Shown here: positions 5,821 to 14,187 of the stretch, in pieces
Numbering within the stretch: the first letter of the stretch is position 1
How the letters are laid out: the number at the start of each line of letters is the position of its first letter
DNA from: an uncultured Eudoraea sp.
GTDB taxonomy: Bacteria; Bacteroidota; Bacteroidia; Flavobacteriales; Flavobacteriaceae
NCBI GenBank assembly: GCA_905479615.1
Contig: CAJQNH010000153.1
Location: forward strand, 1 to 19,171
Direction of reading: 5' to 3'
DNA: 19,171 bases
Program-made: the position numbers and the translations under genes
The notes under the pieces: model-generated
What the model was told of the DNA's origin: nothing
Database searches by the model: none
What the model saw: the letters and a program-made list of their open reading frames with translations, nothing else

Positions 5821-6219
5821 ATGTTGGGCAAACAAAACACACATGAAGAATTATTGAACGCTTTCCTCCATGATGCCCAATGGTGGAAATTGACCCTTGG
5901 ATATATTGAAACTGAAACCTGGTTTATAGAGCAGTTATTGAATGCCCGGATATACAAAGAAAACACACCCAATCTTTTTGAGCGGTTGCAAAAGTTTAAG
6001 CATGAAATAAAGACCAGAGTAAAGGAGACGAAAAACTTAAAGAAAGAAATTGCCGATTATGAGGACAAGTTACATGGGTTTTTGGAGCCTCAGGACATTT
6101 CTTCCAATACCGATTTCCTGCAAAACCACTGGGAACTAAAAGATCGTTATGAGGAATTCTATACCGGTCTTAACGATTACAAAACAAGGGTGTTTAATTA
6201 TATAGGAGGAATGCTTTAA
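5821..6219 (+). CDS. helical cytoplasmic hypothetical protein
   Basis: 132 residues, not recognised. No signal peptide or membrane segment. The sequence is mostly charged helix: HEELLNAFLHDAQWWKLTLGYIETETWF (8-35), then a heptad-like coiled-coil stretch rich in Lys and Glu (about 53-88, FKHEIKTRVKETKNLKKEI), and a third helix (about 103-128). This would suit a small helical bundle. It is the first gene after an FNR-like site with a matched -7 box and lies 62 bp before the TerB-like gene, so the two are probably co-transcribed. Its place in the regulon is the only clue to its role. Confidence 0.7.
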   Translation: MLGKQNTHEELLNAFLHDAQWWKLTLGYIETETWFIEQLLNARIYKENTPNLFERLQKFKHEIKTRVKETKNLKKEIADYEDKLHGFLEPQDISSNTDFLQNHWELKDRYEEFYTGLNDYKTRVFNYIGGML

Positions 6220-6281
6220 GCCCTCCTAAAGACTAAAGAAGGCGCTATTAAATATACGGTAACCTATAAAAGAAACAGAAT

Positions 6282-6863
6282 ATGTCAATCTTTGAAGCTT
6301 ACGAATCAGGGGAGCACGAAAGTAAAGTGTCGCATTTCGCCGCTATTGTAAAGTTGGCGATCATAGATGGCCCTATCAACCCCGAAGAAGAAACTGTTTT
6401 GAAGCGTTTGGCTGTTAAGCTCGATGTTTCAGAGGAAGAAGTAAAACCCATACTTAAAAACCCCGGGAAGTACCACTTGATTCCACCCTATTCGTTAGAA
6501 GAACGAATTGAGCGGTTCCATGACCTGTGGAAGATTATCTGTGCCGACCATGAAATTGATGAGGAGGAGCGAAATTTGATTTTTAAATATGCCATTGGAC
6601 TTGGTTTTACCACGGAGAAGGCAAATGAGGAAATCGAAAAATGTATGCAGGTATTTGATGGTGATACCCAGTTTAATATAAATTTATCGGAACAGCGGGC
6701 TAAGACAGTAGTGAATGAATTAATTGCACAGGGTATTGACAGCGAAAGGATGGACTCAAAAGGATTTGGAGAAAATGTGCCGGTGGCTGACAATAGTACA
6801 CCTGAAGGCAAAGCTAATAACAGAAGGGTAGAATTTGTGAAAATGAACGTGCCCAAAACCTGA
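6282..6863 (+). CDS. TerB-like domain protein fused to the second half of an OmpA domain
   Basis: 193 residues, cytoplasmic by sequence (no signal peptide). Residues 1-125 are a TerB-like helical domain: SHFAAIVKLAIIDGPINPEEE (17-37) and KIICADHEIDEEERNL (84-99) are its two typical acidic repeats, with GLGFTTEKANEEIE after. Residues 131-188 are clearly the C-terminal half of an OmpA-type peptidoglycan-binding domain: NINLSEQRAKTVVNEL, GIDSERMDSKGFGENVPV, PEGKANNRRVEFV. The first half of that domain, with the GHTD segment and the ligand-binding Asp, is missing, and a cytoplasmic protein could not reach peptidoglycan. This looks like a chimera produced by recombination, with the OmpA half acting as a new C-terminal tail. 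Likely in an operon with 5821. Confidence 0.85.
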   Translation: MSIFEAYESGEHESKVSHFAAIVKLAIIDGPINPEEETVLKRLAVKLDVSEEEVKPILKNPGKYHLIPPYSLEERIERFHDLWKIICADHEIDEEERNLIFKYAIGLGFTTEKANEEIEKCMQVFDGDTQFNINLSEQRAKTVVNELIAQGIDSERMDSKGFGENVPVADNSTPEGKANNRRVEFVKMNVPKT

Positions 6864-7216
6864 TAAATAAGGGTATTACAGAAAGGCATACCCACCTGAA
6901 TAACTGTTCTGGTCCTCATTATAATGTGTGGGTCTAATACCTATTTCTGAATAAAGCAACAGAATACTTTTATAGATAATTCTAAATACATTCTGTGCGC
7001 CATAGATAAATTCTTTGTTGAGTTGATCTAGTTTCTGAAACCGACAAAGTCATACATTTTCGTTCACCTTGGAGTATCGATTTTGATAAATCTGCGTACA
7101 TATTTAATGTTAGTCCTTTTTGCTAACTTAGTCAACATTATTAACCAAATACAAGGGGCTAAACACTATCGAGCTTAAAGCCCATTATTCTGTTGATTCG
7201 AGTTTCAAAACTTTTT
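6864..7216. other. intergenic stretch, no gene recognised
   Basis: Several short inverted repeats: GGGTAT/ATACCC (6871-6876, 6888-6893), GTTAG/CTAAC (7109-7113, 7123-7127), the latter nested between AATGTT and AACATT, and GGGCT/AGCCC (7156-7160, 7179-7183). None is followed by a clear T run, and I see no FNR-like palindrome. The last two repeats may be in the leader of the FG-GAP gene. Confidence 0.35.
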
Positions 7217-8338
7217 ATGGGAAATAAAACAACTATTGTAACCCTCATATTTTGCTATGTGTTTCAATTTGGTTTTACACAAGAATATGAAATGCAATCT
7301 AATGGACGCCTTATTTTGGGCACCTACAAAGAACGCACTGCATCTGTTGCCAGTGGAGATATAGACGGCGATGGCGATAAAGATATTATTGTAGCTAATG
7401 GAAGACATTGGCCTGGTCAGAATAGAATTTTCATAAATGACGGGAGAGGGATTTTCACCGTTGAAAAGGATTTAGGTGCGCAAAGATCAACTACTTATGC
7501 TGCTGAACTGGGAGATCTTGATAAGGATGGCGATATAGACATAGTGGTAGGAAACGATATGGCTCCCAACTATATTTATAAAAACGACGGCAAAGGGAAC
7601 TTTTCAAGGAGCTCTTCCTTTGGAGTGGAGTATGCACCTACAAGAAACATAACATTAGCCGACCTCGACCAGGATGGTGATATTGATATACTTATAACAA
7701 ATAGAGGCCGAGCCAATGAAATTTGTTTGAACGATGGCGAAGGAAATTATTTGAAAAACCTGAGTTTTGGTAACAAAGAGGATTCAACTATAGATGTTAA
7801 GGTTGCCGATATGGATAATGATGGTAATCTGGACCTGATTTTGGCTAATCGCGATTCACAATCAAACTATGTTTATTTGAATAATGGAATGATGGATTTT
7901 TCTAAAAAAATTCCTTTCGGAACCGGGAGCGACAATACGCGTTCTGTAAGTGTTACGGATATAAATAATGACACATACCCAGACATTATTGTCGCCAATA
8001 TCGGGGAAGCTAATACCATCTACTTTGGAAGTAACACAGCGCCCTTTGCAAATTCTGTAATCTTTGATTCTTCTGAAATGAACAGTTATGCAGTTACCGT
8101 TGCTGATCTCGATTTAGATAATGATAAAGATATTATTATAGGCAATTCCGGTAGCCCGAACGTTATCTTTTGGAATTTGGGGGATGGCAAAAACTGGACA
8201 AGTTCTGCATTGTCTGATGAAGCTTTCCTAACCTATGATATAATTGTTTCAGATTTAAACAATGATGGCTTTATTGATATTATTGAAGCCAATTCCGATG
8301 ACATTAATCGCTACTATTTTAATCGAAAAAAGAAATAA
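7217..8338 (+). CDS. exported FG-GAP/VCBS repeat beta-propeller protein
   Basis: 373 residues from the ATG at 7217; an in-frame TTG at 7193 would put eight residues before a standard signal peptide (MGNKTTIVTLIFCYVFQFGFTQ). Seven repeats follow, each with a Ca-binding acidic loop and a hydrophobic strand: DIDGDGDKDIIVAN, DLDKDGDIDIVVGN, DLDQDGDIDILITN, DMDNDGNLDLILAN, DINNDTYPDIIVAN, DLDLDNDKDIIIGN, DLNNDGFIDIIEAN. Repeats five and six have degraded Ca loops. Seven blades make a complete integrin-alpha-like propeller, so the protein is whole. No type IX secretion tail is visible (ends RYYFNRKKK), so it is probably periplasmic or surface-bound. The ligand is unknown; such propellers usually bind proteins or glycans. 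The hydrolase gene follows after about 34 bp. Confidence 0.88.
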   Translation: MGNKTTIVTLIFCYVFQFGFTQEYEMQSNGRLILGTYKERTASVASGDIDGDGDKDIIVANGRHWPGQNRIFINDGRGIFTVEKDLGAQRSTTYAAELGDLDKDGDIDIVVGNDMAPNYIYKNDGKGNFSRSSSFGVEYAPTRNITLADLDQDGDIDILITNRGRANEICLNDGEGNYLKNLSFGNKEDSTIDVKVADMDNDGNLDLILANRDSQSNYVYLNNGMMDFSKKIPFGTGSDNTRSVSVTDINNDTYPDIIVANIGEANTIYFGSNTAPFANSVIFDSSEMNSYAVTVADLDLDNDKDIIIGNSGSPNVIFWNLGDGKNWTSSALSDEAFLTYDIIVSDLNNDGFIDIIEANSDDINRYYFNRKKK

Positions 8339-8372
8339 ATTCAAACTAACCAATATGTGCAACTTTTATAAA

Positions 8373-9314
8373 ATGAAGCTTAGATCTTTCAGCAAAAGCA
8401 GACTACTAAAACTAGTTTATTCTTTTATTTTTCTAATGTCTCTTATTACAAATGCACAGACTGATCCTATAAAACTTAAGTATCTTGGAACTGCAGGGTG
8501 GGAAATTAGCGATGGAGAAATTACTGTTTTAGTAGATCCTTATATATCGCGTTTTAAACTTGGCACAGGTCCCGGGATAAGTCCGGATGATAAAAGAGCA
8601 ACCGTTGAACGTTCAGATATTGCAGTTTCAGACACTGTAAGTATAGATAGCTTAATTAGCAAGGCCGACTTTATTCTGGTTCATCATTCTCATTTTGATC
8701 ATCTTGCCGATGTACCGTATATTGCTAAGAGAACAGGAGCTAAAGTTATTGGCACCGAAACAACCTGCAATATTTTACGTGCTTATGGAATTCCGGATGA
8801 GCAATTATATCCGGTAAAAGGAGGAGAAGATTATCAGTTTAAGAATTTTGCCTTAAAAGTAATTCCTACAATTCATTCTGCATTAAATGAAAAACATTAC
8901 ATAGACAACAGGGTTTATTCTAACATACCTGAAGCACCACTTAAAGTATCTGAATTTATAGAAGGGGGTTCATTAATGTTTCTTGCCAGATTTACAAACC
9001 ATGATATATTAACAATGGGCTCAATGAACTTTGTTGAAAGAGAACTATTAGGCGTTAAACCGGATATCTTATTGGCAGGTGTTAATCGTTCACAACTTGG
9101 CCTCTATAAATATAACGAACGCCTTCTTGCCATTACAAATTACCCCAAGGTGATAATACCAACTCACTGGGACAATTTTAGACTGCCCTATGGATTTTCA
9201 CAACAAACCGGTGTTGAGACAAAGCTAATTCCATTTCAAAAAGATGTAAAAAAGCTGGCCCCACAAACAAAAGTCATTATTCCAAAACATCTAGGAACAA
9301 TAACTATTAATTAA
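8373..9314 (+). CDS. exported metallo-beta-lactamase-fold hydrolase (UlaG-like)
   Basis: 313 residues from the ATG at 8373 (an in-frame ATG at 8355 is possible; starts further upstream overlap the previous gene). The signal peptide SRLLKLVYSFIFLMSLITNAQ is followed by LKYLGTAGWEISDGEITVLVDPY, the start of the UlaG/L-ascorbate-6-P-lactonase-like branch. The metal motif is HHSHFDHL, and later His and Asp ligands are likely in IPTIHSALN and THWDNF. The fold binds two Zn or Mn ions and hydrolyses ester, amide or phosphodiester bonds; the substrate is unknown. Export to the periplasm is unlike the cytoplasmic UlaG itself. It lies close behind the propeller gene on the same strand, suggesting a two-gene unit. 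Confidence 0.85.
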   Translation: MKLRSFSKSRLLKLVYSFIFLMSLITNAQTDPIKLKYLGTAGWEISDGEITVLVDPYISRFKLGTGPGISPDDKRATVERSDIAVSDTVSIDSLISKADFILVHHSHFDHLADVPYIAKRTGAKVIGTETTCNILRAYGIPDEQLYPVKGGEDYQFKNFALKVIPTIHSALNEKHYIDNRVYSNIPEAPLKVSEFIEGGSLMFLARFTNHDILTMGSMNFVERELLGVKPDILLAGVNRSQLGLYKYNERLLAITNYPKVIIPTHWDNFRLPYGFSQQTGVETKLIPFQKDVKKLAPQTKVIIPKHLGTITIN

Positions 9315-9435
9315 GGACTTAAATTTAGTGCCCTTTACTTTAGCAGTTAGCTGTTTTAAGATATTTCACGATCTTGGATGGGTAACCGCCAATCAATACT
9401 ACTATTGTCGCTCCTTACAATGTGATTGAAAATAT

Positions 9436-9488
9436 AGTGCGAGCTTGGAGGTTGGAAGTGCGAGGTTCGCATTTCGTACTTTGCACTT
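9436..9488. repeat. small composite repeat between convergent genes
   Basis: A direct repeat AGTGCGAG (9436-9443 and 9457-9464) overlaps a hairpin TGCGA-GGT-TCGCA (9459-9471) and an outer inverted repeat AAGTGC/GCACTT (9456-9461, 9483-9488). The GGAGGTTGGAAGTGCGAGG-like texture resembles dispersed intergenic repeats that I associate with Bacteroidetes genomes. Only one unit is in the window, so dispersal is not shown. Confidence 0.3.
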
Positions 9489-9527
9489 ATTATTTAACGC
9501 ATAATACTTCTTTGCCCTGATCACAAT

Positions 9528-10868
9528 CTATTTCTTCCAATGCGAATTAATATATTTGTAAGATTCTCGTAAACCAAGTGGTTGTGAAGAAGCCGATGCC
9601 CTTATATAAAATTCTTCTTTTTCATTCTTACTAAGAAAAATCGGTTTGTCACTTTTTTCAATGTTAACAATGCAAATGTCCTTTTCATCAATTGAAATGA
9701 TATTAATTGTCATAAACTTGTGAGTACTTTTCCCCAAATACTGATTAATTAAATTCGTTAAGGCTAATAACAAACCATCACTATTCTTTTTACTCATGGT
9801 TTGATAATCAAAATCTAATCCAAGTATATTCCCTTCATCATCTACACCAATAAAAAGCATTCCACCTTCAGTGTTCAAAAAGGCTGATATCGTTTTTACA
9901 ATAACTACTTCCAGGACTTTATTTACCTTTTTTTCCTTGTAATCCCAGCGATAGGAAGACTTAAACTCTATTAAATCATTTTCACCTTTATCAATAATTT
10001 TGTACCAATCATTTTTTGTTTCAATACCAGTTAAATGATTCTTTTTTCGTTTAGTTTTAAATGCCTGAATTAAAAGAATTACAATAATTACAAGAAGCCC
10101 AAACCCGATACTAAGAAACCACCATATTTGTGTTTTGTCCTGTTCAAACATTTTCCATTTCTCCGCTATCTCAATTAACTCATCATCCGATATTTTATTA
10201 GCACCAGAAATTATCAAATTAGCCAAATCGCGGTTCCCTTTTTTAACCGCTGGACGTAATTTTTCAGTAAATAAAGTATTAAAGAAATAATATCCGTTTG
10301 GAGCTGTTGGGATCTTATAATTGCCTATCGGGTTTGGAATATCATAGGAAAAACCATCAATATTCTGTAAATAAATTGCTTTAATTAAAGAGGCATAAGA
10401 TTTAAACGCATTTAGCTTTAAACCCTGATAATTATTCTGAATATAGGAGTGAGCAAGTGTGTTCTCAACAACATTTAGCGTACCGTTAAAATTCTGGATA
10501 GAATCAATCTTTACATTGTTCTTCAGATAGATAACAGTTCTCATTCTCATAAGGGGATCAGAAAAGTCAACATATACCGCTCGTTCATCACTGTAAAATA
10601 TTCCAGAAATTATATCTATTTCACCAGTCTTCGTTTTTTCAATACAACTTTGTATGTCTAATGGAACAAATTCAATTTCAATGCCAGTTTTTTCACTCCA
10701 CAAATTCCACCAATCAATAATTATCCCCTCTAATTTACCATTGTTACTAGTTGTTATGTAAGGGTAGTAATCATCAATACAACCGATTTTATAAGTTTTG
10801 GAATAACCATCTGCTGTGACAAACAGGATAGACACAGTCAGAATTAATTGAATTAGGAATTTATTCAT
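9528..10868 (-). CDS. membrane receptor: periplasmic solute-binding domain + TM helix + cytoplasmic AlbA_2 (Schlafen-type) domain
   Basis: 446 residues from the ATG at 10868 (a TTG two codons upstream is less likely). The order is: a signal peptide (1-22); a family 3 solute-binding domain (about 26-240: YKIGCIDDYYPYITTSNNGKLEGIIIDWW, GEIDIISGIFYSDERAVYVDFSDP); one membrane helix (248-268, WWFLSIGFGLLVIIVILLIQAF) followed by KTKRKKNH, a positive-inside stop; and an AlbA_2/Schlafen domain (about 293-430: GENDLIEFKSS, FLNTEGGMLFIGVDDEG, EEFYIRASAS). In PF04326 proteins the last domain binds nucleic acid or nucleotides. So a ligand sensor faces the periplasm and a nucleic-acid-type effector the cytoplasm, replacing the usual kinase or cyclase output. 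It stands alone, AT-rich, with no transporter genes nearby. It may be a sensing or defence receptor; the function is not known. Confidence 0.85.
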   Translation of the reverse strand: MNKFLIQLILTVSILFVTADGYSKTYKIGCIDDYYPYITTSNNGKLEGIIIDWWNLWSEKTGIEIEFVPLDIQSCIEKTKTGEIDIISGIFYSDERAVYVDFSDPLMRMRTVIYLKNNVKIDSIQNFNGTLNVVENTLAHSYIQNNYQGLKLNAFKSYASLIKAIYLQNIDGFSYDIPNPIGNYKIPTAPNGYYFFNTLFTEKLRPAVKKGNRDLANLIISGANKISDDELIEIAEKWKMFEQDKTQIWWFLSIGFGLLVIIVILLIQAFKTKRKKNHLTGIETKNDWYKIIDKGENDLIEFKSSYRWDYKEKKVNKVLEVVIVKTISAFLNTEGGMLFIGVDDEGNILGLDFDYQTMSKKNSDGLLLALTNLINQYLGKSTHKFMTINIISIDEKDICIVNIEKSDKPIFLSKNEKEEFYIRASASSQPLGLRESYKYINSHWKK

Positions 10869-11253
10869 CGACAACCATTTTTTTCGTAAAGATACTTTTT
10901 GCGATATCTAAATAACATAGAAGGTGTATTTTTTTAGGTGTTAATAACAGGCCGATTTTGGTCAAAGATTGGAATAATATAAACATTAATGTCTAAGTCT
11001 AACGAAGAACTGAGTTAAAAAACAAATCCTTTTAAGTTAATCTCGACATATAATTTTCATCATAGGGCAGTCCTGCGAATGATTGTTTCAAAAGCTTATT
11101 CGATACTGCTATCAAGACCAGTTTCTTGCTCTTCCCTTAAAAGCCACCATTTTTCATATACAAACGCGCTAGGCTTCATATGCAATCTTCAACAAATCAA
11201 AAAGTATTTTATACCTTACGATGAAGTTCAAGCAAATCCAGTAAAAAAAAATA
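10869..11253. other. divergent intergenic stretch, no gene accepted
   Basis: It separates the receptor gene (minus) from the VOC-led operon (plus). On the minus strand TATCTTTA (10894-10887) is a 7/8 match to the -7 consensus, close to the receptor start. No FNR-like palindrome is present. An open frame at 11079-11324 has no family features, runs into the VOC gene and is best seen as chance. Confidence 0.35.
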
Positions 11254-12312
11254 ATGAACAAAGCATTTCTGATCTTTTGCGCTCCCTTGTTACTATTTTC
11301 GGGCCATTTAACCGGTCAAACTAGTCCCAAACCAGGTCTTAAAGATGCGCCCAATTCCATCATTGGTTTCAATCATATTGGGATAGTCGTTCAGGACCTG
11401 GAAAAGATGGTCACTTTCTATCAGTCTGCAACGGAATTTGAGATGGTAAAGCGCGAAAAAATCACAGGTAGTGCTACTGCGGATATTTTATACAATGAAA
11501 AAGGGACCCAATATGAAACGGTAACCTTCAAGGCACCCAACATGCTTTTGGAACTAACTCAGTTTGCCAATCCTTTGGATGAGACTATTCAAAATATGCC
11601 ACCTCAAGGTCCAGGGATGACACATACTTGCTATCAATCCCCTTCCTGGAAATCGGGCTACCAAAAATTTAAAAATCAAAAAGCCACAATATTGTCAAGA
11701 GGAGATGGCCCTGTAGATCTTGGAGGGTATGGTGTAACCTATGCTTACGCCTATGACCCCGAAGGCAATATGATAGAACTGGAACAATTGGATCAATCCA
11801 TATTGAATAAAGATGGCTACGACGCGAACTGGCAAAAACAAAAAAACATGTGGATGACCCAGGTTGCTCTGATAAGTCCGGATTTAAAAAAACTATCAAA
11901 CTATTATGAAAAAATATTGGAGTTTGGGCCACGTCGTGAAGCTAGTTTAGCTAACAATGCCAAATTAGATGAGATAGCTGGCATTGATAATATAGAACTC
12001 CTTGCTGCCTGGTTTGGTATGGATGGGCAAGGAAAGATGATGGAACTCATGCAATATATTCATCCGAAAACAGCAAAGCCAAAGGGCAAAAAACCACTGA
12101 AGAGTTTGGGCTATTCTTTTTCTTTTGAAGTGGAAGACATTCATCAGGAGTATAAACGGTTGAAAGCATTGAAGGTGGATTTTACCAGTGAGCCCCAATT
12201 GTTGGGCGAGTTTTGGATGGTTTTTGCCCATGACATAGATGGTAATATTTTTTCACTGCGTCAGGCCATTAGTGTTTCTTCAACATATTCTCTAAAAAAT
12301 CTCTATGACTAA
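11254..12312 (+). CDS. exported two-domain glyoxalase-fold (VOC) protein
   Basis: 352 residues. The signal peptide (MNKAFLIFCAPLLLFSGHLTGQ) directs it to the periplasm. Domain 1 (about 38-178) is GFNHIGIVVQDLEKMVTFY ... YDPEGNMIELEQ, with His41, Glu100, His124 and Glu175 spaced like the metal ligands of VOC enzymes. Domain 2 (about 200-337) is WMTQVALISPDLKKLSNYYEKIL ... HDIDGNIFSLRQ and appears to have fewer ligands, so it may be structural. VOC enzymes include dioxygenases, isomerases and glyoxalases; the reaction is not clear here. It is the first gene of an operon: its stop overlaps the start of the dehydrogenase by 8 bp (ATGACTAA), so translation is probably coupled. The role is likely in the same periplasmic oxidation pathway (inference). 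Confidence 0.85.
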   Translation: MNKAFLIFCAPLLLFSGHLTGQTSPKPGLKDAPNSIIGFNHIGIVVQDLEKMVTFYQSATEFEMVKREKITGSATADILYNEKGTQYETVTFKAPNMLLELTQFANPLDETIQNMPPQGPGMTHTCYQSPSWKSGYQKFKNQKATILSRGDGPVDLGGYGVTYAYAYDPEGNMIELEQLDQSILNKDGYDANWQKQKNMWMTQVALISPDLKKLSNYYEKILEFGPRREASLANNAKLDEIAGIDNIELLAAWFGMDGQGKMMELMQYIHPKTAKPKGKKPLKSLGYSFSFEVEDIHQEYKRLKALKVDFTSEPQLLGEFWMVFAHDIDGNIFSLRQAISVSSTYSLKNLYD

Positions 12313-14176
12313 GAAATCAATATTTATCCTGTTATTTTTAGTGGGAATAGCGGGGATAGGTTTTTATATATATTATAATTCATCTAATGCTAATGAGCAA
12401 GTCGTTGCAAAGGTCGAAAAACCATCACGAGCAGCGCATCTATATCAAACCAAATGTGCTATTTGCCATAGCGGGGCAAGCCTCGAGGCGCCTAAATTGG
12501 AATCATTGCAATTATTGTCTCCAGCTACCGTAATCAAGACCTTACGAACAGGGGTGATGCGCAATCAGGCCAGTACATTGTCCAAAGAAGAACAGGAACT
12601 GGTAGCCAACTACATTTCCGAAGTAAATGATATTGATGAAGATCCAGCCCTCATCAAAGGATTATGTAATGTACAAGAGGAAGACGTGGCTCAAAACGTA
12701 TCCATTGGCAACTGGGGGTACGATTTGTCAAATACCCGTTATAATAATCGGAGTGATGTATCCATTAATGCACAAAATGTATCGCAATTGCAATTGGATT
12801 GGGCCTTTGCTTTTCCAGGGGTGTCCAGAGCGCGGGTGCAACCTACCATTGCTGGCAATACGATCTATACAGCAAGCCAACATGGAACCGTTTACGCACT
12901 GGATAAAGCAACGGGGTGTATCCGCTGGACATTTCAGGCAGATGCGGAAATCCGAAGTGCCATAACCATTGGCACCAATGAAAATGGTAAGGCCACGCGA
13001 TTGTATTTTGGTGACTTTAATGCTAAGGTCTATGCATTAGATCTTAAGACACAATCGCTAATTTGGACACAACAGATCGATGAACATGCCGTGGCTACCA
13101 TTACCGGTTCCCTAAACCTTTATAAAAATCGTTTATATATTCCCGTATCATCCACTGAGATTTTCAATGCCCATGATCCCAACTATGAATGCTGTACTTT
13201 TCGAGGTTCGGTCGTTGCTTTGTCTGCAACAACAGGTAAGATGATTTGGAAACGCTATACCATCTCCGAGGCACCAAGTCCACAGGGTTTAAATTCTGCC
13301 AATCGGCCCATCTATGCGCCTTCCGGCGCACCGGTATGGACTAGTCCCACCATTGATACTAAAAGGGATGTACTCTACATCGGAACAGGGGAAAATTATA
13401 CACGGCCCACCTCCGTCACCAGCGATGCCATTATTGCGATGGCCCTGGAGGATGGTGCCATCCAATGGGTACGACAAACCGTTCCCAAAGATGCCTGGAA
13501 CGGAGCGTGCATGACCCCCGGTTCTCCCAATTGCCCGGAAGATGCAGGTCCTGATTATGACTTTGGGGCATCTCCCATTTTAATCGAAAGGGATAACGCA
13601 TCCGATCTTATTCTGGCGGGACAAAAATCAGGAATGGTATACGCATTGGACCCTGATAAAGATGGTGCTATTGTTTGGCAAAAACGCGTAGGAAGAGGCG
13701 GCATAATGGGAGGTGTTCATTGGGGCATGGCCACAGATGGCACAACGCTTTTCGTTCCGGTAAATGACCATTCGGTTTATCCTGAAGATGCCCATAAGCC
13801 TGCATTCCCAGGTGTACATGCGGTAGATTTGAACAATGGGCAATTCCTTTGGTCCGCTATTGAAAAAGATAGATGTGGGGATGTCCAATGGCAGTGTAGC
13901 CCTGGAATATCGGCAGCTATAAGCCTTACACCAGGGCTCGTTTTCGCCGGGGCCCTGGATGGGGTACTTAAAGCTTATGCTGCCCAAGACGGAAAAGAGC
14001 TTTGGGTGTATGATACAAATCAAGAATTTGAGGCCACAAATGGGATAAAGGCATTTGGCGGGACAATTGATTCTGACGGGCCGGTCATTGATGCCCATCA
14101 AGTATTTATTAACTCTGGCTATGCTAAATTTGGGGAGAAAGCGGGGAATGTCCTATTGGCTTTTACCTTGGAATAA
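12305..14176 (+). CDS. membrane-anchored cytochrome c / PQQ-propeller dehydrogenase, polyvinyl-alcohol-dehydrogenase type
   Basis: 623 residues. The N-terminal membrane anchor (4-26, SIFILLFLVGIAGIGFYIYY) is followed by a cytochrome c domain with haem motif CAICH (51-55) and a probable axial Met85 (TGVMRNQ), up to about 110. An eight-bladed quinoprotein propeller follows (about 130-623), recognised by repeats such as GTVYALDKATGCIRWTF, AKVYALDLKTQSLIW and GSVVALSATTGKMIWKR, and by the vicinal CC (296-297, ECCTFRGS) typical of PQQ dehydrogenases. The closest type I know is polyvinyl alcohol dehydrogenase (cytochrome), which oxidises secondary alcohols and passes electrons to haem c. The real substrate could be a different alcohol or polyol. 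PQQ synthesis genes are not in the window. The TM segment anchors it on the periplasmic side. Confidence 0.88.
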   Translation: MTKKSIFILLFLVGIAGIGFYIYYNSSNANEQVVAKVEKPSRAAHLYQTKCAICHSGASLEAPKLESLQLLSPATVIKTLRTGVMRNQASTLSKEEQELVANYISEVNDIDEDPALIKGLCNVQEEDVAQNVSIGNWGYDLSNTRYNNRSDVSINAQNVSQLQLDWAFAFPGVSRARVQPTIAGNTIYTASQHGTVYALDKATGCIRWTFQADAEIRSAITIGTNENGKATRLYFGDFNAKVYALDLKTQSLIWTQQIDEHAVATITGSLNLYKNRLYIPVSSTEIFNAHDPNYECCTFRGSVVALSATTGKMIWKRYTISEAPSPQGLNSANRPIYAPSGAPVWTSPTIDTKRDVLYIGTGENYTRPTSVTSDAIIAMALEDGAIQWVRQTVPKDAWNGACMTPGSPNCPEDAGPDYDFGASPILIERDNASDLILAGQKSGMVYALDPDKDGAIVWQKRVGRGGIMGGVHWGMATDGTTLFVPVNDHSVYPEDAHKPAFPGVHAVDLNNGQFLWSAIEKDRCGDVQWQCSPGISAAISLTPGLVFAGALDGVLKAYAAQDGKELWVYDTNQEFEATNGIKAFGGTIDSDGPVIDAHQVFINSGYAKFGEKAGNVLLAFTLE

Positions 14177-14187
14177 TTTGAAAACAA

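Noticed and set aside
7193..7216. TTG start of the FG-GAP gene
   Set aside because: The ATG at 7217 gives a standard signal peptide; the longer form adds residues before it.
8262..8372. Upstream start of the hydrolase frame, overlapping the propeller gene
   Set aside because: The first residues would overlap the propeller coding sequence; the ATG at 8373 starts directly before a clean signal peptide.
9518..9531. FNR-like near match CTGATCACAATCTA at the end of the AlbA_2 gene
   Set aside because: The right half-site ends TCT, not TCA, and no -7 box with the regulon spacing serves a gene here.
11079..11324. 81-codon plus-strand frame
   Set aside because: Overlaps the start of the VOC gene in another frame and has no domain or signal features.
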